Assembly: GCF_001905665.1 (NCBI RefSeq)
Contig: NZ_LIVX01000004.1
Span: 523,019-587,018, forward strand
Direction: 5' to 3'
Source: Streptomyces sp. CB02261
Lineage (GTDB): Bacteria; Actinomycetota; Actinomycetes; Streptomycetales; Streptomycetaceae
DNA length: 64,000 bases
A program made the translations under genes and the position numbers. Shown piece by piece: positions 9,241 through 20,775 of the stretch (positions are counted from its first letter, which is position 1; every line of letters starts with the position of its first letter). The notes under the pieces were generated by a model. It saw nothing but the letters and a program-made list of their open reading frames with translations. It searched no databases and was not told where the DNA came from.

Positions 9241-10485
9241 TCAGGCACCCGCCCTGCGCTTGTTCCACACGTCGAAGCCGACCGCCGCGAGGAGCACCAG
9301 GCCCTTGATGACCTGCTGCCAGTCGGTGCCCACCCCGACGAGGTTCATGCCGTTGTTGAGCACGCCGAGGACCAGGCCGCCGATGATCGCTCCCAGGACG
9401 GTCCCGACTCCACCGCTCATCGACGCCCCGCCGATGAACGCGGCGGCGATGGCCTCCAGTTCGAAGTTCACGCCGGCCTTCGGCGAGGCCGCGTTGAAGC
9501 GGGCGGCGAAGACGAGCCCGGCGAGCGCCGCGAGCATTCCCATGTTGAGGAACACGGCGAAGGTCACCTTCTTGTCCTTGACCCCGGACAGCTTGGCGGC
9601 CGGCAGGTTCCCCCCGATCGCGTACACGTGGCGGCCGATCACCGCGTTGCGCATCACATAGCCGAAGCCGACCAGCAGCGCGGCCAGGATCAGGAGGACC
9701 ACGGGGGCGCCCTTGTAGCTCGCGAGCAGCAGGGTGGTGACCAGGACGGCGGCGACCAGTGCCGTCAGCTTCAGCGCGAACAGGCCCGTGGGGAGCGGCT
9801 CCAGGGCGAATTCGCGTTGGCGACGGCGGTCCCGCACCTCCTGGAACACCACGTAGGCGACCAGTCCCAGGCCGAGGAGCAGGGTCCCGTTGTGGTAGTT
9901 GGTCTGCGGTCCCACCTCCGGCAGGAAGCCGTTGGCGATCTTCTGCAGTCCGTCAGGGAACGGGCCGAGCGTCTGCCCCTTGAGGAAGATCTCCGTGAGT
10001 CCGCGGAACAGCAGCATGCCGGCGAGGGTCACGATGAACGACGGTATGCCGACGTACGCGATGAAGAAGCCCTGCAGGGCGCCGGCGACGGCTCCCAGCA
10101 GCAGGGTGAGGAGCACCGCGACGGGCCAGGGCACCTGGTGCTCGACCATGAGCACCGCCCCGATGCCACCGACCAGGGCCATCAGGGAGCCCACGGACAG
10201 GTCGATGTGCCCGGAGATGATGACGATCATCATGCCGATGGCCAGGATGAGGATGTAGCTGTTCTGCAGCACCAGATTGGAGACGTTCCGCGGAAGCAGG
10301 AGGTCGCCGCCCGTCCAGATCTGGAACAGGAGCACGATCAGGCCGAGTGCGAAGAGCATCCCGTACTGGCGCATGTTCCGCCGGACGCCGTCCAGAAGTA
10401 CCCGGGTCAGCGGTGCCCCGGTGGACGGAGCCCCGCGGCCCGGGGGCGCCGGTGTGGTTGTTTTCGTGCTGACGTCGGTGCTCAT
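9241..10485 (-). CDS. Multiple-monosaccharide ABC importer permease, GguB/XylH-like
   Basis: The ATG at 10485 overlaps the ATPase stop (ATGA). The 414-residue membrane protein belongs to the ribose-type permease family but is longer than the ~330-residue members because of an extra central stretch containing the charged segment [14 protein letters not shown], as in XylH and GguB permeases. Family landmarks [16 protein letters not shown] and [13 protein letters not shown] are present. It works with the adjacent ATPase and binding protein as an importer of arabinose, xylose or galactose. Confidence 0.9.
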   Translation of the reverse strand: MSTDVSTKTTTPAPPGRGAPSTGAPLTRVLLDGVRRNMRQYGMLFALGLIVLLFQIWTGGDLLLPRNVSNLVLQNSYILILAIGMMIVIISGHIDLSVGSLMALVGGIGAVLMVEHQVPWPVAVLLTLLLGAVAGALQGFFIAYVGIPSFIVTLAGMLLFRGLTEIFLKGQTLGPFPDGLQKIANGFLPEVGPQTNYHNGTLLLGLGLVAYVVFQEVRDRRRQREFALEPLPTGLFALKLTALVAAVLVTTLLLASYKGAPVVLLILAALLVGFGYVMRNAVIGRHVYAIGGNLPAAKLSGVKDKKVTFAVFLNMGMLAALAGLVFAARFNAASPKAGVNFELEAIAAAFIGGASMSGGVGTVLGAIIGGLVLGVLNNGMNLVGVGTDWQQVIKGLVLLAAVGFDVWNKRRAGA

Positions 10486-12125
10486 GCCTGGTGTCCTTCG
10501 CTGGGGGTGGCGCCTGCCGTGACCGCCGGTGGTGCGGGGGTGTCCTGCGTCATGTGCCGCATCAGGACTTCCTGGGTGGCGTCCTCGCGGGCGACTTCGC
10601 CGGTCAGCCGGCCCGCGGCCATGGTGTAGACGCGGTCGCACATGCCGAGCAGTTCGGGCAGCTCGGAGGAGATGAGGAGAATCGCCTTGCCCTCGGCGGC
10701 GAGCCGGTCGATCACGGTGTAGATCTCGAACTTGGCTCCCACGTCGACTCCGCGGGTGGGCTCGTCGAGGATCAGGACGTCCGGCCCGGCGAGGATCCAC
10801 TTGCTGAGAACGACCTTCTGCTGGTTGCCGCCGGAAAGGCGGCCGACCGGCTCGAGGACGTTCGGAGCCTTGATGTTCATGGTCCGCCGGTACCGTTCGG
10901 CCACCTTGCGCTCCTCATGCCCGTCGACGACGCCGCGGCGGGCGAGGGCGCCGAGGGACGCGAGCGAGATGTTCCGGCTCACGGAGTCCCCGAGGTTGAG
11001 CCCGTAGTGCTTGCGGTCCTCCGTGACGTACGCGATGCCGTGGGCGACCGCCTCGGGGACCGTGCGTGTCCGTACCTCGCGGCCGTCCTTGAGTACGGTG
11101 CCCTTCTCGTAGTGGCCGTAGGAACGGCCGAAGACGCTCATCGCGAGTTCGGTCCGGCCGGCACCCATGAGTCCCGCGACGCCGACGATCTCCCCGCGGC
11201 GGACCTGGAGCGAGACGCCGTCGACGGCCTTGCGGGCGCGGTCGAGGGGGTGACGTACGGTCCAGTCACGGATCTCCAGGACAGGGTCGGCGGCGGACGG
11301 GCCCTCGTACGGCGTGCGGTCGGGGAACCGGCTGTCGAGGTCCCGCCCCACCATGCCGCGGATGATGCGTTCCTCGGTGGTGGCGGGGTCCCGGACATCG
11401 AGGGTCTCGATGGAGCACCCGTCGCGCAGGATGGTGACGGAGTCGGCGATCTGGGCGATCTCGTTCAGCTTGTGCGAGATGATGATCGACGTGATGCCCT
11501 GGCTCTTCAGCTCCCGCATCAGCCGCAGCAGTTTCGCGCTGTCCTCGTCGTTGAGCGCCGCGGTGGGCTCGTCGAGGATCAGCAGGCGGACGTTCTTCGC
11601 CAGCGCCTTCGCGATCTCCACGAGCTGCTGCTTGCCGACACCGATGTCGGCGACCCGGGTCTCGGGATGTTCGTCGAGCCCGACCCGCCTGAGCAGTTCG
11701 GAAGCACGGCGCAGCGCCTCGTGCCAGTCGATGATCCCGCGCCGGGACGGCTCGTTGCCGAGGAAGACGTTCTCGGCGATCGACAGATAGGGAACGAGTG
11801 CGAGCTCCTGGTGGATGATGACGATGCCGCGCCGCTCGCTGGCCCTGATGTCCTTGAACCGGCACGGCTCGCCTTCGAAGAGGATCTCGCCCTCGTAGGT
11901 GCCGTGCGGGTGGACGCCGGACAGGACCTTCATGAGCGTCGACTTGCCGGCACCGTTCTCTCCGCACAGGGCGTGCACCTCGCCGCGCTCCACGGACAGG
12001 GTCACGTCGGACAGTGCTCTGACCCCGGGGAAGGTCTTCGCGATGGACCGCATCTCGAGGACGGGGCCGGACGGGGACGAGACGGAGACGGGAACCTCGG
12101 GGGAGTCGGCCGGGGCGGGCGTCAC
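10482..12125 (-). CDS. Multiple-monosaccharide ABC importer ATPase, GguA/XylG-like
   Basis: A GTG at 12125 overlaps the stop of the binding-protein gene (GTGA), giving 547 residues. The frame is open further upstream but only as a shadow of that gene. The first ABC domain has GENGAGKST and [12 protein letters not shown]. The second has a degenerate [11 protein letters not shown], then [14 protein letters not shown] and [11 protein letters not shown]. This matches tandem-domain sugar-importer ATPases of the XylG/MglA/GguA group. It is co-translated with the permease downstream. Confidence 0.92.
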   Translation of the reverse strand: MTPAPADSPEVPVSVSSPSGPVLEMRSIAKTFPGVRALSDVTLSVERGEVHALCGENGAGKSTLMKVLSGVHPHGTYEGEILFEGEPCRFKDIRASERRGIVIIHQELALVPYLSIAENVFLGNEPSRRGIIDWHEALRRASELLRRVGLDEHPETRVADIGVGKQQLVEIAKALAKNVRLLILDEPTAALNDEDSAKLLRLMRELKSQGITSIIISHKLNEIAQIADSVTILRDGCSIETLDVRDPATTEERIIRGMVGRDLDSRFPDRTPYEGPSAADPVLEIRDWTVRHPLDRARKAVDGVSLQVRRGEIVGVAGLMGAGRTELAMSVFGRSYGHYEKGTVLKDGREVRTRTVPEAVAHGIAYVTEDRKHYGLNLGDSVSRNISLASLGALARRGVVDGHEERKVAERYRRTMNIKAPNVLEPVGRLSGGNQQKVVLSKWILAGPDVLILDEPTRGVDVGAKFEIYTVIDRLAAEGKAILLISSELPELLGMCDRVYTMAAGRLTGEVAREDATQEVLMRHMTQDTPAPPAVTAGATPSEGHQA

Positions 12126-13231
12126 CGCAGTTCCCCGGCGTCGATGTAGCCCGAGTCGACCAGGACCTTCCGGTAGTTCGTCCTGTCGACGCTGACCGGA
12201 TCGAGCAGGAAGGCCGGGACCACCTTCTTGCCGTTGTCGTAGGTGGCGTCGTCGTTGATCTCGGGCTTCTTGCCGGCGAGGACGGCGGTCACCATGTCTG
12301 CGGCGACCTGCGCGAGTGTGCGTGTGTCCTTGTAGACGGTCTGCGTCTGCTGGCCCGCGATGATCGACTTCACGGAGGCGACCTCCGCGTCCTGACCGGT
12401 GACGACCGGCAGCGGCTTGGCGGCGCTCCCGTAGTCGTCGGACTTCAGGGCGGACAGGACGCCGATGGAGATGCCGTCGTAGGGGGAGAGCACGGCGTCG
12501 ACCCGGGCGGTGGAGTACGAGGAGGTCAGCAGGTCGTCCATGCGCTTCTGGGCCGTACCGCCGTCCCACCTGAGCGTGGTGACCTGGTTCAGCTGGGTCT
12601 GCCCGGAGCGAACGACCAGCTGCTTCTTGTCCATGTAGGGCTTCAGCACCTTCATGGCGCCGTTGAAGAAGTACTTGGTGTTGTTGTCGTCGTTGGACCC
12701 GGCGAACAACTCGATGTTGAAGGGGCCCTTCTGGGAGCCGGCCTTCAGCCCCAGCTTCTCGACGATGTACGTGGCCTGGAGCTCGCCGACCTTCTCGTTG
12801 TCGAAGGAGGCGTAGTAGTCGACGTGCGGGGAGCCCAGGATGAGCCGGTCGTAGGAGATGACCGGGATGTGGGCGTCGGCCGCCTGCTGCAGGACGTTGG
12901 ACAGTGCCTCGCCGTTGATGGCGGCCACGACCAGGGCGTCGACGCCCTGAGTGATCATGTTCTCTATCTGGGCGACCTGCTGGTCGGGGTCGTCCTCGCC
13001 GTACTGCAGGGTCGTGGCGAAGCCGGCCTTCTTCAGGCTTTCGGTCATGTTGCGGCCGTCGGCGATCCACCGCTCGGAGGATTTGGTGGGCATCGCGATG
13101 CCGATGGTGAGGTCCTTCGTGTCCTTCGACTCCTGGCTGCCGCCCTCGCTGTTCTGCCCGCAGGCTGTCAGGAGCAGAGCGCAGCCGGTGGTCACGGCCA
13201 GGAGGGCGGATGCGGATCGGAACTTCTTCAT
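12122..13231 (-). CDS. Multiple-monosaccharide binding lipoprotein, ChvE-like
   Basis: The 369-residue product begins with a short basic signal and the lipobox LLTAC, followed by a periplasmic-binding-protein type 1 domain ([19 protein letters not shown]). The ERWIADG segment, [21 protein letters not shown] and the length fit the ChvE/multiple-monosaccharide-binding subfamily, whose members bind arabinose, galactose, glucose or xylose. It is divergent from the LacI-family regulator at 13458 and shares an operator with it, so arabinose is the likely inducer and cargo. Confidence 0.9.
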   Translation of the reverse strand: MKKFRSASALLAVTTGCALLLTACGQNSEGGSQESKDTKDLTIGIAMPTKSSERWIADGRNMTESLKKAGFATTLQYGEDDPDQQVAQIENMITQGVDALVVAAINGEALSNVLQQAADAHIPVISYDRLILGSPHVDYYASFDNEKVGELQATYIVEKLGLKAGSQKGPFNIELFAGSNDDNNTKYFFNGAMKVLKPYMDKKQLVVRSGQTQLNQVTTLRWDGGTAQKRMDDLLTSSYSTARVDAVLSPYDGISIGVLSALKSDDYGSAAKPLPVVTGQDAEVASVKSIIAGQQTQTVYKDTRTLAQVAADMVTAVLAGKKPEINDDATYDNGKKVVPAFLLDPVSVDRTNYRKVLVDSGYIDAGELR

Positions 13232-13366
13232 GGGCTACCTGGCAATCCCGTCGTCGAGGGCGGCTCCGGCCGAGGGACGGGTCCGGCGGCGGCGCGTGAG
13301 CTCGCACCACCGGGACGGCGCCGTTCCGGCTGGGTGGCCGGGGCGTCGGCGCCCCGGTCGAGGTTG

Positions 13367-13396
13367 ATTGTTAGCGCTCACAACAGCGTGATACAA
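13367..13396 (-). promoter_or_regulatory. Promoter of the second importer with arabinose operator
   Basis: On the complement, TTGTAT (13396-13391) and AACAAT (13372-13367) are 18 bp apart. The operator TTGTTAGCGCTCACAA occupies 13368-13383, covering the -10 box. The site lies between the importer genes and the divergent regulator, so it may also autoregulate the latter. Confidence 0.7.
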
Positions 13397-13457
13397 GAGG
13401 CGCTAAGGTTTTTCTCGCATCGATGTCCAGCCGTGAGCACGGAGAAGGGAGGCGAAC

Positions 13458-14504
13458 GTGGCGCATCCCGCGGAAGACGTCCGCCCGCCGACGATGGCCG
13501 ACGTCGCACGAGAGGCGGGGGTCTCCCACCAGACCGTCTCCCGGGTGCTGAGCGATCACCCCAACGTGCGCGCGGCCACCCGGGAACAGGTCACCCTGGC
13601 CATCGAGCGGCTGGGCTACCGTCGCAACTCCGCCGCACGCGCCCTGGTGACCCGCCGTACGAGGACGCTGGGTGTCATCGCCGTCAACACCGCCCTGTAC
13701 GGCCCTGCCAGCACCCTGACCGGCCTGGAGGAGGCGGCCCGGGAGCAGGGCTACCTCGTCTCGACCGTCAGTCTGCGCACGGGAGAGGGGCAGGGGCTCA
13801 AGGACGCCATCGACCACCTCGCGTCCTGGGGCGTGGAGGGCGTCGTCGCCATCACCCCGCAACGCTCGCACGTGCAGGCGCTCGCCGAGCTGGACGCACC
13901 CTTCCCCGTGGTCACCGTGGAGGGTGGACACCAGCTCGACCTGCCCGGCGTCTCCCTCGACCAGGAACTCGGCGCCCGCATGGTCACGGAGCACCTGCTC
14001 GCCGCCGGGCACGGCAACGTCTGGCATGTGGCGGGTCCCGACGACTGGCTGGAGAGCGAGGCCCGCACCGCGGGATGGCGCACCGTCCTGGAGGAGGGCG
14101 GCATCCGCCCTCCGCGCGTACTGACGGGGGACTGGAGCCCGCTGTCCGGGTACCGGGCGGGACAGGAACTCGCGGGACTCGCCCTGGCCCGTCGCGGGGT
14201 GACACCGGTCACGGCCGTCTTCGTCGCCAACGACCAGATGGCGCTCGGCGTCCTGCGGGCGCTGCGCGAGGGCGGGATCCGCACCCCCGGACAGGTCGCC
14301 GTCGCCGGCTTCGACGACATCCCGGAGGCCGAGTTCTTCCCTCCGCCGCTGACGACGGTCCGCCAGGACTTCGCCGCCATCGGGCGCCGGAGCATCGGGC
14401 TGCTGGTGGACCACATCGAGGGTCGCGCCCGGAAGGCCGAGCACCTCCTGGTGGAACCGCAGCTCATCATGCGCGCGAGCACGCGCCCCTCGAACGAATC
14501 CTGA
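13458..14504 (+). CDS. LacI-family regulator of arabinose utilisation
   Basis: A GTG start follows GGAGAAGGGAGG and yields 348 residues. The N-terminal helix-turn-helix (TMADVAREAGVSHQTVSRVL) and hinge (RRNSAARALVTRRT) are intact, followed by a complete type 1 sensor domain ending MRASTRPSNES. No frame damage is seen, in contrast to the CebR-like gene. It lies between an importer operon and araBAD, and identical-type operators precede both operons and the ytfQ-type importer. It is therefore the best candidate repressor for TTGTTAGCGCTCACAA sites. It is not homologous in architecture to the GntR-LacI hybrid AraR of Bacillus, so I give no symbol. Confidence 0.9.
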   Translation: MAHPAEDVRPPTMADVAREAGVSHQTVSRVLSDHPNVRAATREQVTLAIERLGYRRNSAARALVTRRTRTLGVIAVNTALYGPASTLTGLEEAAREQGYLVSTVSLRTGEGQGLKDAIDHLASWGVEGVVAITPQRSHVQALAELDAPFPVVTVEGGHQLDLPGVSLDQELGARMVTEHLLAAGHGNVWHVAGPDDWLESEARTAGWRTVLEEGGIRPPRVLTGDWSPLSGYRAGQELAGLALARRGVTPVTAVFVANDQMALGVLRALREGGIRTPGQVAVAGFDDIPEAEFFPPPLTTVRQDFAAIGRRSIGLLVDHIEGRARKAEHLLVEPQLIMRASTRPSNES

Positions 14505-14746
14505 CGCGGGGCGGGCTCTCCCACCGCCTCCTGGCGGCCGCCCTGGAGGCCGGTGACAGGTCCTCAGTCTGCTGTGTCTGCTGTCTGGGGCCTGCCGTCT
14601 CATTCCGGCGTCCGGCGGCGCACGCGCGTCGGTCCGCCCGTGCGTCGGTCCGCCCGCGCAAGTGCTCCGTCGACCGTTCCGTCCGCTCGGCCCTACCGTC
14701 TCCCGGCGGGCCGGTCGCGACGCCGGGGTTGCCCCCGGGACGGTGG

Positions 14747-14758
14747 GTGAGCGCTCAC
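14747..14758. promoter_or_regulatory. Symmetric operator-like palindrome upstream of araB
   Basis: GTGAGCGCTCAC is a perfect palindrome built from two copies of the GCTCAC half of the arabinose operator. It lies 74 bp before the promoter-proximal operator of araB. The rest of the 377-bp gap 14505-14746 shows no gene or clear hairpin that I can support. Confidence 0.6.
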
Positions 14759-14808
14759 TCTGAAAACGCTTCTTCTTGCCGAATGTTCGACAGAACTGCA
14801 CTCAACTC

Positions 14809-14837
14809 TTGCCCAGCCAATTGTGAGCGTTAACAAT
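14809..14837 (+). promoter_or_regulatory. araB promoter with overlapping operator
   Basis: TTGCCC (14809-14814) and AACAAT (14832-14837) are 17 bp apart. The operator TTGTGAGCGTTAACAA at 14821-14836 is the reverse orientation of the 13368 site and covers the -10 box. Repression by exclusion of polymerase is likely. Confidence 0.7.
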
Positions 14838-14881
14838 CAGGATGCTCCTCTGGCCTTGTTCATGACGAGAGAGACCGCATC

Positions 14882-16588
14882 GTGACCACACACGCCCTTT
14901 CCGGCCCCGCAGCCCCTCACCAGCCCGAGGCATGCACCATCGGAGTCGACTTCGGCACCCTCTCCGGGCGCGCCGTCGTGGTGAGGGTCCGGGACGGTGC
15001 AGAACTCGGTTCGGCGGTCCACGAGTACCGCCACGCAGTCATCGAGGACCGCCTCCCCTCCACCGGCGCCCCCCTGCCTCCCGACTGGGCCCTGCAACAC
15101 CCCGAGGACTGGCGCGACGTCCTGCGTACCGCTGTTCCGGCGGCGCTCGCCGACGCCGGAGTGGACCCGGCCCGCGTCATCGGCATCGCCACCGACTTCA
15201 CCGCGTGCACGGTCCTGCCGACCGCCCAGGACGGCACTCCGCTCGCACTGACGCCCGAGTGGGCCGACCGCCCGCACGCCTGGCCCAAACTGTGGAAGCA
15301 CCACGCGGCCCAGGCCCATGCCGACCGCATCAACGCCCTTGCTCACGCACGCGGCGAAAAGTGGATCGCACGGTACGGCGGCAAGATCTCCTCCGAGTGG
15401 CAGTACGCCAAGGCCCTGCAGGTCCTGGAAGAGGACCCGGCCGTCTACGCCGCCTGCGCCCGCTGGATCGAGGCGGCCGACTGGATCGTCTGGCAGCTGA
15501 CCGGAGCCGAGTCCCGCAACACCTGCACCGCCGGCTACAAGGGCATTCACCAGGACGGGACCTACCCCTCGCCCGACTTCCTCGCCGGACTCCACCCGGA
15601 CTTCGCCGACTTCCCCGCCACCCGCCTGGAGCACCCCCTCTCCCCGTTGGGCTCCCGCGTCGGCACCCTGAGCAGCCGGGCCGCGCACTGGACCGGCCTC
15701 CCCGAGGGTGTCGCCGTCGCGGCGGGCAACGTCGACGCCCACGTCGCCGCACCCGCGGCGGGCGCCGTGGAGAACGGCCGGATGCTCGCCATCATGGGCA
15801 CCTCCACCTGCCACGTACTCAGCGGCGCCACCCTCGCCGAGGTTCCCGGCATCTGCGGGGTCGTCGACGGCGGCATCGTCGAGGGTGCCTACGGTTACGA
15901 GGCCGGCCAGAGCGCGGTCGGCGACATCTTCGCCTGGTGGCTCCGCCAGGGCGTCCCGGACCACTACCGCGCCGAGGCCGAGGCAGCGGGCGAGGACCTC
16001 CACCGACTCCTGACCCGCAAGGCCGCCGACCAGCCGGTCGGCGCGCACGGCCTGGTGGCCCTTGACTGGATGAACGGCAACCGTTCCACCCTGGTCGACC
16101 ACCACCTCTCCGGAGTCATCGCCGGCCTCACCCTCGACACCCGGCCCGAGGACGTCTACCGGGCCCTGCTCGAATCCACCGCCTACGGCACCCGGATGAT
16201 CGTCGAGACCTTCGAGGGCGGCGGGATCCCCGTGGAGGAGTTCATCGTCACCGGAGGGCTGAGGAAGAACGCGCTGCTCATGCAGATCTACGCCGACGTG
16301 CTCCGCCGCCCAGTGTCCGTCGGCACCTCCGAGCAGGGGCCGGCGCTCGGCTCGGCCATCCACGCCGCCGTCGCCGCGGGCGCCTACCCCGACGTCCGTT
16401 CCGCCGCCTCCGTGATGGGCAGCGTCCAGCGCCACGCGTACGTGCCGGACTCCGCGCGGGCGGACGCCTACGACGCGCTCTTCGACGAGTACCGCGCCCT
16501 GCACGACCACTTCGGTATCGGAGCGGACCTCCTCCTGCACCGCCTGCGACGGATCCGCAACACCGCACGCCCCGTCACCACCGGCTGA
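14882..16588 (+). CDS. araB: Ribulokinase
   Basis: A 568-residue FGGY-family sugar kinase, the normal length for AraB, which phosphorylates L-ribulose with ATP. The actin-like N-terminal domain opens [32 protein letters not shown] lies in the substrate region, AGNVDAH and MGTSTCHVL follow, and the second domain has [20 protein letters not shown] and [19 protein letters not shown] at 14882 is used, with a weak GAGAGA-type ribosome site. It is the first gene of araB-araA-araD and carries its own arabinose-operator promoter. Confidence 0.96.
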   Translation: MTTHALSGPAAPHQPEACTIGVDFGTLSGRAVVVRVRDGAELGSAVHEYRHAVIEDRLPSTGAPLPPDWALQHPEDWRDVLRTAVPAALADAGVDPARVIGIATDFTACTVLPTAQDGTPLALTPEWADRPHAWPKLWKHHAAQAHADRINALAHARGEKWIARYGGKISSEWQYAKALQVLEEDPAVYAACARWIEAADWIVWQLTGAESRNTCTAGYKGIHQDGTYPSPDFLAGLHPDFADFPATRLEHPLSPLGSRVGTLSSRAAHWTGLPEGVAVAAGNVDAHVAAPAAGAVENGRMLAIMGTSTCHVLSGATLAEVPGICGVVDGGIVEGAYGYEAGQSAVGDIFAWWLRQGVPDHYRAEAEAAGEDLHRLLTRKAADQPVGAHGLVALDWMNGNRSTLVDHHLSGVIAGLTLDTRPEDVYRALLESTAYGTRMIVETFEGGGIPVEEFIVTGGLRKNALLMQIYADVLRRPVSVGTSEQGPALGSAIHAAVAAGAYPDVRSAASVMGSVQRHAYVPDSARADAYDALFDEYRALHDHFGIGADLLLHRLRRIRNTARPVTTG

Positions 16589-16662
16589 CCGGGGCCCCTC
16601 TTCGCCCCGGCCTCCATCGGCCCGACCTCTCCGCCCCAGCACCTCCGAGGAGCACACCCGAC

Positions 16663-18171
16663 ATGACGCTCGCCCAGCCCGACCGCGAGATCTGGTTTCT
16701 CACCGGAAGCCAGGCCCTCTACGGCGACGACACCCTGGCTCAGGTCGCCGACCAGTCCCGCGCCATCTGCGCCACCCTCGCCGGGCAGCCCCGGATGACC
16801 GTCCGCCTGGTGTGGAAGCCGGTCCTCACCGACGCGGCCGCCATCCGCGCGATCTGCCTGGAGGCCAACGCCGACGACCGCTGCATCGGCCTCATCGCCT
16901 GGATGCACACCTTCTCCCCGGCCAAGATGTGGATCGCCGGCCTCGACGCCCTGAGCAAGCCCCTGCTCCATCTGCACACCCAGGCCAACCGCCAACTGCC
17001 CTGGTCCACCATCGACATGGACTTCATGAACCTGAACCAAGCCGCCCACGGTGACCGCGAGTTCGGCTTCGTCCAGACCCGCCTCGGTGTCCCGCGCAAG
17101 ACCGTGGCGGGCCACGTCTCCACCTCCGAGGTCGTCGACCGCATCGCCGGTTGGGCCCGCGCCGCCGTCGGCCGCTCCGAACTCACCACCCTCAAGCTCG
17201 CCAGATTCGGCGACAACATGCGCGACGTCGCCGTCACCGAGGGCGACAAGGTCGAGGCGCAGCTGCGGTTCGGGGTCTCGGTCAACACGTACGGCGTCAA
17301 CGACCTCGTCGCCGTGGTCGACGCGACCGACGAGGACACCGTCACCGCCCTCGTCAAGGAGTACCAGGACCTCTACGCCCTCACGCCCGAGCTGCGGCCC
17401 GGTGGCGAGCGCCACGAATCCCTGCGCTACGCCGCCCGCGTCGAAGCCGGTCTGCGCACCTTCCTCACGGAAGGCGGGTTCCGAGCCTTCACCACCAACT
17501 TCGAGGACCTCGGCGGCCTGCGCCAGCTGCCCGGTCTCGCCGTGCAGCGCCTGATGGCGGACGGCTACGGCTTCGGCGGCGAAGGGGACTGGAAGACCTC
17601 CACACTGCTGCGCGCGCTGAAGGCGATGGCCCACGGCCTGCCCGGCGGCACCTCCTTCATGGAGGACTACACCTACGACCTCACACCAGGCCAGGAACTC
17701 ATCCTCGGCGCCCATATGCTGGAGGTCTGCCCCTCCCTCACGACGGCCACGCCCAGCTGCGAGATCCACGCGCTCGGGATCGGCGGACGCGAGGACCCGG
17801 TCCGACTCGTCTTCGACGCGGATCCCGGTCCGGCCGTCGTCGTCGGTCTCGCCGACATGGGCGACCGGTTCCGCCTCGTCGCCAACCACGTCGACGTCGT
17901 CGCCCCGCCCGAGCCGCTGCCCAAGCTCCCCGTCGCCCGGGCCGTCTGGCGACCCCGTCCCGACCTGCGCACGTCCACCGAGGCCTGGCTGACGGCCGGA
18001 GCACCGCACCACACAGTCCTGACGACCGCTCTCGGCGCCGAGGAGCTCGACGACCTCGCCGAGATGCTGCGGACCGAACTCGCCGTCATCGACGAGAGCA
18101 CCACGGTCCGGACCTTCACGCGCGAGCTGCGCTGGAACCAGGCGTACCACCGTCTGGCCCAGAGCCTGTGA
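16663..18171 (+). CDS. araA: L-arabinose isomerase
   Basis: The 502-residue product has the usual AraA length and isomerises L-arabinose to L-ribulose with a divalent metal. It shows the N-terminal [32 protein letters not shown], a central glutamate-bearing stretch [20 protein letters not shown], and [19 protein letters not shown] with the expected metal-binding His region. GAGGAG precedes the ATG. The gene lies 74 bp after araB and 44 bp before araD, so the three are one transcript. Confidence 0.96.
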   Translation: MTLAQPDREIWFLTGSQALYGDDTLAQVADQSRAICATLAGQPRMTVRLVWKPVLTDAAAIRAICLEANADDRCIGLIAWMHTFSPAKMWIAGLDALSKPLLHLHTQANRQLPWSTIDMDFMNLNQAAHGDREFGFVQTRLGVPRKTVAGHVSTSEVVDRIAGWARAAVGRSELTTLKLARFGDNMRDVAVTEGDKVEAQLRFGVSVNTYGVNDLVAVVDATDEDTVTALVKEYQDLYALTPELRPGGERHESLRYAARVEAGLRTFLTEGGFRAFTTNFEDLGGLRQLPGLAVQRLMADGYGFGGEGDWKTSTLLRALKAMAHGLPGGTSFMEDYTYDLTPGQELILGAHMLEVCPSLTTATPSCEIHALGIGGREDPVRLVFDADPGPAVVVGLADMGDRFRLVANHVDVVAPPEPLPKLPVARAVWRPRPDLRTSTEAWLTAGAPHHTVLTTALGAEELDDLAEMLRTELAVIDESTTVRTFTRELRWNQAYHRLAQSL

Positions 18172-18215
18172 GGACCCCCGCCACCACGTCCACCCCCACG
18201 AGGACGGAGCCCTCC

Positions 18216-18929
18216 GTGAGCACCGCCGTCTCCAAGGAACTGCGCCGGGAGGTGCTGGAGGCCAACCTCCGCATCCCCCGGGCCGGTCTGGCCACCCTCA
18301 CCTGGGGCAACGTGAGCGGAGTGGACCGACAAGCCGGCGTCTTCGTCATCAAGCCCTCGGGCGTGGCCTACGACGTGCTGAGCGAGGAGGACCTGGTCGT
18401 CGTCTCCCTGTCCGACGGAAGGGTCGTGGAGGGCCACCTGCGACCGTCCACCGACACGGAGACGCACCGGAGCCTCTACCTGGCCTTCCCCTCCATCGGA
18501 GGCGTGACCCACACGCACTCCACCCATGCCGTCGCCTTCGCCCAGGCCCGTCGTCCGATACCGGTGCTCGGCACGACCCACGCGGACACCTTCAACGGTC
18601 CCGTCCCCGTCACCGCGGCTCTCACCCCCCAGCAGTGCGCCACGGACTACGAGTACAACACCGGCCAGGTCATCGTGGACCTGCTGGGCCGTGACGACTC
18701 CCGGGCCCGCGAGGTCCCCGGTGCCCTGGTCGCCCACCACGGCCCCTTCACCTGGGGCGCCGACGCCACCGCGTCCCTGGAGCACGCCATCATCTGCGAG
18801 GCGGTGGCCGAGATGGCCCTCCACACCATCGCCCTGGGCACGGTCGAGCCTCCGCAACACCTCCTGGACCGCCACTTCACACGCAAGCACGGCCCGGACG
18901 CCTACTACGGCAACCCTTCCTCCGCCTGA
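18216..18929 (+). CDS. araD: L-ribulose-5-phosphate 4-epimerase
   Basis: The open frame extends far upstream inside araA, but the GTG at 18216, after AGGACGGAG, gives a 237-residue protein that aligns in length with AraD. Class II aldolase-fold features are TWGNVSGVDR, IKPSGVAYDVL, the zinc-binding THTHSTHA, and PVTAALTPQQC. It converts L-ribulose 5-phosphate to D-xylulose 5-phosphate, feeding the pentose phosphate pathway. A hairpin terminator follows at once. Confidence 0.95.
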   Translation: MSTAVSKELRREVLEANLRIPRAGLATLTWGNVSGVDRQAGVFVIKPSGVAYDVLSEEDLVVVSLSDGRVVEGHLRPSTDTETHRSLYLAFPSIGGVTHTHSTHAVAFAQARRPIPVLGTTHADTFNGPVPVTAALTPQQCATDYEYNTGQVIVDLLGRDDSRAREVPGALVAHHGPFTWGADATASLEHAIICEAVAEMALHTIALGTVEPPQHLLDRHFTRKHGPDAYYGNPSSA

Positions 18930-18937
18930 CCGCGCCC

Positions 18938-18968
18938 GAGGGGAGCCAGGATCGTCCCGGCTCCCCTC
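18938..18968. terminator. Bidirectional terminator between araD and the xylanase
   Basis: GAGGGGAGCC at 18938-18947 pairs perfectly with GGCTCCCCTC at 18959-18968 around an 11-nt loop, between two convergent genes. Confidence 0.85.
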
Positions 18969-18987
18969 CATGGTGCGCCGCAGCGTG

Positions 18988-20775
<1,788 letters not shown>

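Noticed and set aside
14837..16657. 606-residue open frame antisense to araB
   Set aside because: It has Gly/Val/Asp-rich shadow composition and no ribosome site, opposite a well-conserved kinase.
17151..18215. Long N-terminal extension of AraD
   Set aside because: The extension is the third frame of araA and is rich in Arg and Pro. AraD length and the ribosome site fix the start at 18216.
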